Below are positions 57,832-64,000 of a stretch of 64,000 nucleotides of DNA, one piece after another. A program made the translations under genes and the position numbers. Source of the stretch: Microbacterium kunmingense (GTDB lineage: Bacteria > Actinomycetota > Actinomycetes > Actinomycetales > Microbacteriaceae); the NCBI RefSeq assembly GCF_023155745.1, contig NZ_JAKNUS010000001.1, positions 248,001 through 312,000 of the forward strand, given 5' to 3'. Position 1 is the first letter of the stretch. Each line of letters opens with the position of its first letter. Under the pieces are notes generated by a model. That model had not been told where the DNA came from. It ran no database searches and saw only the letters and a list, made by a program, of their open reading frames with translations.

Positions 57832-59946
57832 GTGGCACAAGAAGTGCTCACCGACCTCAAGAAGGTCCGCAACATCGGCATCATGGCGCACATCGATGCC
57901 GGCAAGACGACGACGACCGAGCGCATCCTCTTCTACACGGGCGTCAACCACAAGATCGGCGAGACCCACGACGGCGCTGCGACCACCGACTGGATGGAGC
58001 AGGAGCAGGAGCGTGGCATCACCATCACCTCCGCCGCGGTGACGTGCTTCTGGGAGAAGAACCAGATCAACATCATCGACACCCCCGGTCACGTCGACTT
58101 CACCGTCGAGGTGGAGCGCTCGCTCCGCGTGCTCGACGGTGCCGTCGCCGTCTTCGACGGCAAGGAGGGCGTCGAGCCCCAGTCCGAGACCGTGTGGCGT
58201 CAGGCCGACAAGTACGACGTCCCCCGCATCTGCTTCGTCAACAAGATGGACAAGCTGGGCGCCGACTTCTACTTCACCGTCGACACCATCGTCAACCGCC
58301 TGAAGGCCAAGCCCCTCGTTCTGCAGATCCCGATCGGCGCCGAGAACGACTTCGTCGGCGTCGTCGACCTGGTCTACATGCGCGCTCTGGTGTGGCCCGG
58401 CGATGCCAAGGGTGACGTCACCATGGGTGCGAAGTACGAGATCCAGGAGATCCCGGCCGACCTCGTGGACAAGGCCAACGAGTACCGCGAGAAGCTCATG
58501 GAGACCGTCGCCGAGAGCGACGAGGTTCTCCTGGAGAAGTACTTCGGCGGTGAGGAGCTCACCCACGAGGAGATCAAGGGTGCCATCCGCAAGATGACGA
58601 TCGCCAGCGAGGTCTACCCCGTGCTGTGCGGCTCGGCGTTCAAGAACCGCGGTGTGCAGCCGATGCTCGACGCGGTCGTGGACTACCTCCCCTCGCCCCT
58701 GGACGTCCCCGCCATCGAGGCGAAGGACCCCAAGAACGAAGAGATCATCATCGAGCGTCACCCCGACCGCGATGAGCCCTTCACGGCGCTGGCGTTCAAG
58801 ATCGTCACGCACCCGTTCTTCGGTCGCCTGACCTACATCCGCGTGTACTCGGGTCACCTCGACTCCGGCGCCCAGGTCGTCAACGCGACCAAGGGCAAGA
58901 AGGAGCGCATCGGGAAGATCTTCCAGATGCACGCCAACAAGGAGATGCCGGTCGACTCGGTCACCGCGGGTCACATCTACGCCGTCATCGGCCTGAAGGA
59001 CACCACCACCGGCGACACGCTCTCCGACGCCGGCAACCAGGTGGTCCTGGAGTCGATGACCTTCCCCGAGCCGGTCATCGAGGTCGCCATCGAGCCCAAG
59101 ACCAAGGCCGACCAGGAGAAGCTGGGTCTGGCGATCCAGAAGCTCGCCGAAGAGGACCCGACGTTCCGCGTCGAGCAGAACGCCGAGACCGGCCAGACGG
59201 TCATCCGCGGTATGGGCGAGCTGCACCTCGACATCCTCGTGGACCGCATGAAGCGCGAGTTCAAGGTCGAGGCCAACGTCGGAAAGCCCCAGGTGGCGTA
59301 CCGCGAGACGATCCGCAAGACCGTCGAGCGTCACGACTACACCCACAAGAAGCAGACCGGTGGTTCGGGTCAGTTCGCGAAGATCCAGTTCGCGATCGAG
59401 CCGCTCGAGGTCACGGCCGACAAGACGTACGAGTTCGAGAACAAGGTCACCGGTGGCCGCATCCCGCGCGAGTACATCCCTTCGGTCGACGCCGGCTTCC
59501 AGGACGCGATGAACGTCGGTGTCCTGGCGGGCTACCCGATGGTCGGCGTGAAGGCCGTCCTCCTCGACGGTGCGGCGCACGACGTCGACTCGTCGGAGAT
59601 GGCGTTCAAGATCGCCGGGTCGATGGGCTTCAAGGAGGCCATCCGCAAGGCGAACCCCGTCATCCTCGAGCCCATCATGGCCGTCGAGGTGCGTACTCCC
59701 GAGGAGTACATGGGTGACGTCATCGGCGACCTGAACTCCCGTCGCGGGCAGATCCAGTCGATGGAGGATGCCGCCGGCGTCAAGGTGGTGCGTGCCAACG
59801 TGCCGCTGTCGGAGATGTTCGGCTACATCGGCGACCTGCGCTCGAAGACCTCGGGCCGTGCTGTGTACTCCATGGAGTTCGACAGCTACGCCGAGGTTCC
59901 GCGCAACGTCATGGACGAGATCGTCCAGAAGACCAAGGGCGAGTAA
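57832..59946 (+). CDS. fusA: Translation elongation factor G
   Basis: This 704-residue GTPase drives ribosomal translocation. G1 [12 protein letters not shown], the switch region [18 protein letters not shown]3 DTPGHVDF and G4 NKMDKLGA are intact, and domains II-V have normal length. GTG 57832 has AGGAAG upstream. It is the third gene of the str operon. Confidence 0.99.
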   Translation: MAQEVLTDLKKVRNIGIMAHIDAGKTTTTERILFYTGVNHKIGETHDGAATTDWMEQEQERGITITSAAVTCFWEKNQINIIDTPGHVDFTVEVERSLRVLDGAVAVFDGKEGVEPQSETVWRQADKYDVPRICFVNKMDKLGADFYFTVDTIVNRLKAKPLVLQIPIGAENDFVGVVDLVYMRALVWPGDAKGDVTMGAKYEIQEIPADLVDKANEYREKLMETVAESDEVLLEKYFGGEELTHEEIKGAIRKMTIASEVYPVLCGSAFKNRGVQPMLDAVVDYLPSPLDVPAIEAKDPKNEEIIIERHPDRDEPFTALAFKIVTHPFFGRLTYIRVYSGHLDSGAQVVNATKGKKERIGKIFQMHANKEMPVDSVTAGHIYAVIGLKDTTTGDTLSDAGNQVVLESMTFPEPVIEVAIEPKTKADQEKLGLAIQKLAEEDPTFRVEQNAETGQTVIRGMGELHLDILVDRMKREFKVEANVGKPQVAYRETIRKTVERHDYTHKKQTGGSGQFAKIQFAIEPLEVTADKTYEFENKVTGGRIPREYIPSVDAGFQDAMNVGVLAGYPMVGVKAVLLDGAAHDVDSSEMAFKIAGSMGFKEAIRKANPVILEPIMAVEVRTPEEYMGDVIGDLNSRRGQIQSMEDAAGVKVVRANVPLSEMFGYIGDLRSKTSGRAVYSMEFDSYAEVPRNVMDEIVQKTKGE

Positions 59947-59991
59947 CCCTCCGGGGCTGCGCGCACACCAACCACCAGAAACCCTCTCTAC

Positions 59992-59997
59992 TACACT
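59992..59997 (+). promoter_or_regulatory. Possible -10 box of a separate tuf promoter
   Basis: TACACT lies 75 bases before the tuf start in the 126-base gap after fusA. The -35 region is poor. EF-Tu usually needs extra transcription, which makes a separate promoter plausible. Confidence 0.35.
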
Positions 59998-60072
59998 GAG
60001 AGCCATCCCCGTAGACGACCGGTCGCAAACCAGTGCCCGGAACTTCTACACGACCGTCCTGAGGAGGACCCA

Positions 60073-61266
60073 GTGGCTAAGGCCAAGTTCGAGCGGACCA
60101 AGCCGCACGTGAACATCGGAACGATCGGTCACGTCGACCACGGCAAGACCACGCTCACCGCCGCGATCTCGAAGGTGCTCGCCGACAAGTACCCGTCGGC
60201 CACCAACGTGCAGCGCGACTTCGCGTCGATCGACTCGGCTCCCGAGGAGCGTCAGCGCGGTATCACCATCAACATCTCGCACGTCGAGTACGAGACCCCC
60301 AAGCGTCACTACGCTCACGTGGACGCCCCGGGTCACGCTGACTACATCAAGAACATGATCACCGGTGCCGCTCAGATGGACGGCGCGATCCTCGTGGTCG
60401 CCGCCACCGACGGCCCGATGGCTCAGACCCGTGAGCACGTTCTGCTCGCCAAGCAGGTCGGCGTGCCGTACCTGATGGTCGCGCTGAACAAGGCCGACAT
60501 GGTCGACGACGAGGAGATCCTGGAGCTCGTCGAGCTCGAGGTCCGCGAGCTGCTGTCCAGCCAGGGCTTCCCCGGCGACGACGCTCCGGTCGTCCGCGTC
60601 TCGGGCCTGAAGGCCCTCGAGGGCGACGAGAAGTGGGTCGAGTCGATCATCGAGCTGATGGACGCCGCCGACGAGTCCATCCCCGACCCGGTGCGTGACA
60701 AGGACAAGCCGTTCCTCATGCCCATCGAGGATGTCTTCACCATCACCGGTCGTGGCACCGTCGTCACGGGCCGCGCCGAGCGTGGCACCCTCGCCATCAA
60801 CTCCGAGGTCGAGATCGTCGGCATCCGCCCGACGCAGAAGACCACTGTCACCGGTATCGAGATGTTCCACAAGCAGCTCGACGAGGCGTGGGCCGGCGAG
60901 AACTGTGGTCTGCTCCTTCGTGGTCTCAAGCGTGACGACGTCGAGCGCGGCCAGGTCGTCGTGAAGCCCGGTTCGGTCACCCCGCACACCAACTTCGAGG
61001 GCACGGCGTACATCCTGTCCAAGGAGGAGGGCGGCCGTCACAACCCGTTCTTCACGAACTACCGTCCGCAGTTCTACTTCCGCACCACCGACGTCACCGG
61101 CGTCATCTCGCTGCCCGAGGGCACCGAGATGGTCATGCCCGGCGACACCACTGACATGACGGTCGAGCTCATCCAGCCGATCGCCATGGAGGAGGGCCTC
61201 GGCTTCGCGATCCGTGAGGGTGGCCGCACCGTCGGCGCCGGCACGGTGACCAAGATCCTCAAGTGA
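60073..61266 (+). CDS. tuf: Translation elongation factor Tu
   Basis: This 397-residue GTPase delivers aminoacyl-tRNA to the ribosome. G1 [10 protein letters not shown]3 DAPGHADY and G4 NKADM are intact and the protein ends [13 protein letters not shown] 60073 follows GAGGAGG. It is followed by a strong terminator and then an accessory cassette instead of the S10 operon directly. Confidence 0.99.
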   Translation: MAKAKFERTKPHVNIGTIGHVDHGKTTLTAAISKVLADKYPSATNVQRDFASIDSAPEERQRGITINISHVEYETPKRHYAHVDAPGHADYIKNMITGAAQMDGAILVVAATDGPMAQTREHVLLAKQVGVPYLMVALNKADMVDDEEILELVELEVRELLSSQGFPGDDAPVVRVSGLKALEGDEKWVESIIELMDAADESIPDPVRDKDKPFLMPIEDVFTITGRGTVVTGRAERGTLAINSEVEIVGIRPTQKTTVTGIEMFHKQLDEAWAGENCGLLLRGLKRDDVERGQVVVKPGSVTPHTNFEGTAYILSKEEGGRHNPFFTNYRPQFYFRTTDVTGVISLPEGTEMVMPGDTTDMTVELIQPIAMEEGLGFAIREGGRTVGAGTVTKILK

Positions 61267-61291
61267 TCTCCGCGCCCTAGGCGCACCCTTC

Positions 61292-61325
61292 GAGAACCCC
61301 CCGGGCTGACGCCCGGGGGGTTCTC
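61292..61325 (+). terminator. Intrinsic terminator after tuf
   Basis: A perfect 15-bp stem (61292-61306 with 61311-61325) closes on a TGAC loop, followed by GCTTT. It ends the str operon. Confidence 0.9.
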
Positions 61326-61330
61326 GCTTT

Positions 61331-61414
61331 CCCCGCGAGGGTGCACCCCCTCCCCGCGAGGGTGCACCCCCTCCCCGCGAGGGTGCACTCGCTCCCCGCG
61401 AGGGTGCACTTGTT
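61331..61414 (+). repeat. 21-bp tandem repeat array A (four units)
   Basis: Units begin at 61331, 61352, 61373 and 61394, each CCCCGCGAGGGTGCAC plus five bases. A degenerate fifth unit may follow to about 61430. The unit core is the reverse complement of array B (62743-62847). Confidence 0.92.
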
Positions 61415-61482
61415 TCCCCGGAGGGCTTCCGTGCCGACATCCGTGGAGGCCATGATGGGGGCACGACGCCGAAGGAGTCATC

Positions 61483-61698
61483 ATGGGAATCGACGACCTC
61501 GTCAACCAGGGCAAGCAGTTCCTCGATCAGAACAAAGACAAGATCGCAGAGACAGTGAAGTCGGAGCAGGCTGAGGACGTGAGCGACAAGGCGCTCGACG
61601 CCGCAGCGGAGTTCGTGAAGAAGGTTGCCCCGGACAGCGTCGATCAGCATGTCGACAACGTGCGGGACAACATCGACAAGCACATCGGCAACCAGTAA
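61483..61698 (+). CDS. Antitoxin of the Rv0909/MT0933-like family
   Basis: This 71-residue, strongly charged helical protein is of the MT0933-like antitoxin family (GIDDLVNQGKQFLDQNKDKI, then an acidic helix and VAPDSVDQHVDNVRD). The family was named for a mycobacterial antitoxin, but most members are orphans and may be stress proteins. The ATG has GAAGGAG ahead. No matching small toxin gene is adjacent; the next gene is an AbiEi/DUF559-like protein. It lies inside the interval bracketed by the 21-bp arrays. Confidence 0.8.
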   Translation: MGIDDLVNQGKQFLDQNKDKIAETVKSEQAEDVSDKALDAAAEFVKKVAPDSVDQHVDNVRDNIDKHIGNQ

Positions 61699-61796
61699 GG
61701 GCCCACCGCTCCTGCACAGACGGGGATTCCGCGATCGTCTCCACCGATCGACGGCGATCCCCTCTGTCGGCTGTCGATGTGGGCCACGCTCTACGG

Positions 61797-62735
61797 GTGA
61801 CGACCACGCCCACCCCCGACATCCTTCGCAGCTCTTCGTTCCGCACACCACCGCACGGCTTCTCGAAGTTGCGCGCCGGCGCTCTCGTCCGCACCGAGGT
61901 GTGGGTGGGCGCCTTCGCCGACCACCGGCAGATCCTTCGAGCCACCGCCGTCGCCGGGTCGGCGCGCTCCGCCATCGTCTTCTCGCATGTGACGGCAGCG
62001 GCGCTCCACGGGATTCCCCTGAGTCGCCCGCACGATCGTGTGCACATCATCCCCCGGGGGGAGAACCCGCCCAAGACGCGGGGCGACGTCATCCGACACA
62101 AGCTGGCACTGCCCGATGGGGACATCGTCGAGATCAACGGGATGCTGGTGACGAGCCTGGATCGCACCGTCGCCGATGTCATCCGCGTGTTGCCCGCGCC
62201 GGCTGCCCTCGCCGCGTTCGACGGCGCGATGCGTCTCGTCGCGTGGGACGACGCGCGGCGCGAGCTCGATCAGGCTGCGGCTGACGCGTTCCGCGGTCGC
62301 GTCCGGAAGCGGATATTCGCCGCCCGTGGTGGTCGGGGAGTCCGTGTAGCTCGCACGTTGGTCGAGATCGCTGACGGACGCGCCCAGCTCCCAGGTGAGA
62401 GCGAGAGCCGATATCTGATGTGGGAGCTCGGGATGCCGACCCCCGCGCTCCAGCTGCCGGTTGACACGTCCATCGGTCGCTTTTGGCTGGACTTCGCCTG
62501 GCCGGCTCTCCGCCGATTCGGTGAGTTCGATGGACAGGTCAAGACCAGCGAACCGCGATTCACCCGCGGACGGTCGGGGCCGAAAGTCCTCGTGGATCAG
62601 GCCGAGCGTTCCAAGGCGATCCAGGCGGCGACAGGCTGGACCGGCATGCACTGGGGCTGGGTGGAGAGGGCGGATGCCGCGACCCTGTGGGCCTCGCTGG
62701 TCGGCCAGGGCTGGCCGACCCGTGCGCGCATGTGA
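61797..62735 (+). CDS. AbiEi-like/DUF559-like protein
   Basis: This 312-residue protein resembles the actinobacterial group with an AbiEi-type antitoxin-like N-terminal half (VFSHVTAAALHGIPL, VTSLDRTVADVIR) and a DUF559/Vsr-like C-terminal half. The latter contains GESESRYLMWELG, FWLDFAWP and GEFDGQVK, the acidic residues and lysine of a PD-(D/E)XK-like nuclease fold. No AbiEii toxin gene follows. GTG 61797 is chosen as start; a GTG at 61779 is possible. It may be a nuclease or a regulatory orphan. It ends 7 bases before array B. Confidence 0.7.
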   Translation: MTTTPTPDILRSSSFRTPPHGFSKLRAGALVRTEVWVGAFADHRQILRATAVAGSARSAIVFSHVTAAALHGIPLSRPHDRVHIIPRGENPPKTRGDVIRHKLALPDGDIVEINGMLVTSLDRTVADVIRVLPAPAALAAFDGAMRLVAWDDARRELDQAAADAFRGRVRKRIFAARGGRGVRVARTLVEIADGRAQLPGESESRYLMWELGMPTPALQLPVDTSIGRFWLDFAWPALRRFGEFDGQVKTSEPRFTRGRSGPKVLVDQAERSKAIQAATGWTGMHWGWVERADAATLWASLVGQGWPTRARM

Positions 62736-62742
62736 GTGATGA

Positions 62743-62847
62743 GCGCACCCTCGCGGGTGGGGAGCGCACCCTCGCGGGTGGGGAGCGCACCCTCGCGGGT
62801 GGGGAGCGCACCCTCGCGGGTGGGGAGTGCACCCTCGTGGGTGGGGG
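62743..62847 (+). repeat. 21-bp tandem repeat array B (five units), inverted relative to array A
   Basis: Units begin at 62743, 62764, 62785, 62806 and 62827; the first four are identical and the last varies. Each contains CACCCTCGCGGGTG, a 5-bp stem with a TCGC loop. The core GCACCCTCGCGGG is the reverse complement of array A. Confidence 0.92.
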
Positions 62848-62879
62848 CCGCCCGACATGCGGGCGCGACACGCCCGAGT

Positions 62880-62908
62880 TTGCGACACGCCCGGGCGACA
62901 CGTAGACT
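62880..62908 (+). promoter_or_regulatory. Promoter of the S10 ribosomal protein operon
   Basis: TTGCGA (62880-62885) and TAGACT (62903-62908) are 17 bases apart. The start would be near 62915, giving a leader of about 317 bases before rpsJ. Confidence 0.7.
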
Positions 62909-62914
62909 GTTCCA

Positions 62915-63231
62915 GTTCCACATTCCGGCGCGCTTCGGCGTGCGACGGATCACTGCCAGGGCAGTGCATAGGCGGTGCGCAAGCGCCAGAGGCCTAGGCC
63001 GCGGGCAGCAGAACAACACAATCCTTCCCCATCCGGCTCGAGAGCCGCGCGCACGCGTGCCGAGGGACAAGGATGCCGGGGGCCGAGCGTGCCCGGATTG
63101 ACAGCAGAACAGCGGTGCAGCACGCACTGCGCAAGCGGTGCGAAAGTGCCACGGCGCGTCAGCGCCACCGTGCGTCCAATGCCCCCGGGCCCTCCGGGAC
63201 GGTAAGACGCGGAAAGAGAGTGAGCAGACAC
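62915..63231 (+). promoter_or_regulatory. Long structured leader of the S10 operon
   Basis: The leader contains several dyads: CACTGCC/GGCAGTG (62951-62966), the palindrome GGCCTAGGCC (62991-63000), and a stem around 63150-63172 (GGCGC GTCA GCGCC). No gene is seen. In many bacteria the S10 leader is a target for feedback by a ribosomal protein such as L4; whether that applies here is inference. Confidence 0.45.
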
Positions 63232-63540
63232 ATGGCGGGACAGAAGATCCGCATCCGACTGAAGTCGTACGACCACGCCGGTCTCGACTCGTCGGCGCGC
63301 AAGATCGTCGACACCGTGACCCGTGCCGGCGCGACGGTCGTGGGCCCCGTGCCCCTCCCCACGGAGAAGAACGTCGTCGTCGTCATCCGGTCGCCCCACA
63401 AGTACAAGGACAGCCGCGAGCACTTCGAGATGCGCACCCACAAGCGTCTGATCGACATCATCGATCCCACGCCCAAGGCCGTCGACTCGCTGATGCGCCT
63501 TGACCTGCCGGCCGACGTCAACATCGAGATCAAGCTCTGA
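63232..63540 (+). CDS. rpsJ: 30S ribosomal protein S10
   Basis: This 102-residue S10 begins [19 protein letters not shown] and ends VNIEIKL, as in other actinobacteria. It is a component of the 30S head and, with NusB, of antitermination. ATG 63232 is preceded by GGAAAGAGAGTGAGC; the upstream extension of the frame is not credible. rplC follows after 11 bases. Confidence 0.99.
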   Translation: MAGQKIRIRLKSYDHAGLDSSARKIVDTVTRAGATVVGPVPLPTEKNVVVVIRSPHKYKDSREHFEMRTHKRLIDIIDPTPKAVDSLMRLDLPADVNIEIKL

Positions 63541-63551
63541 GGTTCGTCGAC

Positions 63552-64000
63552 ATGGCACACATCAACGAAAAGGTTTCCAAGGCTCTGCTGGGCACCAAGC
63601 TCGGCATGACCCAGGTCTGGGATGAGAACGGCAAGCTCGTTCCCGTCACCGTGATCGAAGTGACCCCCAACGTGGTCACCCAGATCCGCACCGCGGAGAA
63701 GGACGGCTACTCGGCCGTCCAGATCGCCGCCGGCGCCATCGACCCCCGCAAGGTGAACAAGCCCCTGACGGCCCACTTCGAGGCCGCGGGCGTCACTCCC
63801 CGCCGTCACCTCACCGAGGTCCGCACCGCTGACGCCGCTGACTACTCACTCGGTCAGGAGCTCACGGTGGACGGCGTCTTCGAGGCCGGCCAGCTGGTCG
63901 ACGTCGTCGGCACCAGCAAGGGCAAGGGCACCGCGGGTGTGATGAAGCGTCACAACTTCGCGGGCGTCTCGGCCTCGCACGGTGCACACCGCAACCACCG
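63552..64000 (+). CDS. rplC: 50S ribosomal protein L3, 5' part
   Basis: The first 149 codons of L3 are present, from ATG 63552; the gene runs off the right edge. [25 protein letters not shown] and [16 protein letters not shown] (each shortened here to the recognisable part) are the family signatures. The short N-terminal extension before LLGTKLGM is typical of actinobacteria. It is the second gene of the S10 operon. Confidence 0.98.
   Translation, partial: MAHINEKVSKALLGTKLGMTQVWDENGKLVPVTVIEVTPNVVTQIRTAEKDGYSAVQIAAGAIDPRKVNKPLTAHFEAAGVTPRRHLTEVRTADAADYSLGQELTVDGVFEAGQLVDVVGTSKGKGTAGVMKRHNFAGVSASHGAHRNH

Noticed and set aside
57817..60006. 729-codon frame antisense to fusA
   Set aside because: Shadow of EF-G; the composition is compatible with a mirrored coding sequence and there is no ribosome binding site.
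61331..62847. CRISPR arrays or transposon end repeats
   Set aside because: The 21-bp units abut with no spacers, there is no transposase gene between them, and no target-site duplication was seen.
63098..63126. TTGACA as -35 of a second S10-operon promoter
   Set aside because: No TANNNT-like -10 box is found 16-18 bases downstream.

Overview
The window is chromosomal DNA of a high-GC actinobacterium, most likely a member of the Microbacteriaceae close to Microbacterium. The basis is very high GC with G/C-ending codons, many GTG and TTG starts, several genes with a TANNNT -10 box placed so that transcripts would be leaderless, actinobacterial rpoB/rpoC and str/S10 operon proteins, and an F420-type LLM oxidoreductase. 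This is recognition by eye; no search was run.

Layout. (1) 1-10056, minus strand: nine co-oriented genes that look like a reductive pyrimidine/hydantoin catabolic operon. They encode a beta-ureidopropionase-like amidase, dihydropyrimidinase/hydantoinase, an LLM flavin/F420 oxidoreductase, an ABC importer (two permeases, ATPase, lipoprotein), a class III aminotransferase and methylmalonate-semialdehyde dehydrogenase (C-terminus off the window). Together these can take dihydrouracil-type rings to beta-alanine, malonate semialdehyde and acetyl-CoA. No dihydropyrimidine dehydrogenase is visible. (2) 10304-14951, plus: a two-component system, a tandem-repeat region, and a MacB/LolCDE-like ABC exporter. 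(3) 15131-18468: single genes (SRPBCC, 2-phosphosulfolactate phosphatase family, SprT-like, TPR, spermidine-synthase-like). (4) 18687-27138: a peptide ABC transporter (lipoprotein and permeases on plus, fused double ATPase on minus) next to 5-oxoprolinase genes pxpA and a pxpB-pxpC fusion. (5) 27157-29826, minus: a DUF4062/NB-ARC/TPR STAND protein whose promoter lies back-to-back with that of rpoB. (6) 30126-37600: rpoB-rpoC and a terminator. (7) 37691-56611: two paralogous secreted/anchored proteins, membrane proteins, then a tightly packed operon of Ser/Thr kinase, 2006-residue Ig/Fn3 surface protein, MoxR ATPase, DUF58 protein, transglutaminase-like membrane protein, FHA protein and a small membrane protein. 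(8) 56857-61266: rpsL-rpsG-fusA-tuf. (9) 61331-62847: a small cassette (MT0933-type antitoxin homologue, AbiEi/DUF559-like protein) bracketed by two arrays of 21-bp repeats in opposite orientation. (10) 63232-64000: start of the S10 operon (rpsJ, rplC, running off the window).

Most interesting: the kinase/MoxR/FHA operon with a transglutaminase domain that has lost its catalytic Cys and His and with repeated Thr-hydrophobic...Arg motifs that could be phospho-docking sites; the STAND protein sharing a divergent promoter region with RNA polymerase; the 21-bp inverted arrays around the toxin-antitoxin-like cassette; several families of tandem hairpin repeats between genes; and the LLM oxidoreductase of unknown substrate inside the pyrimidine operon.
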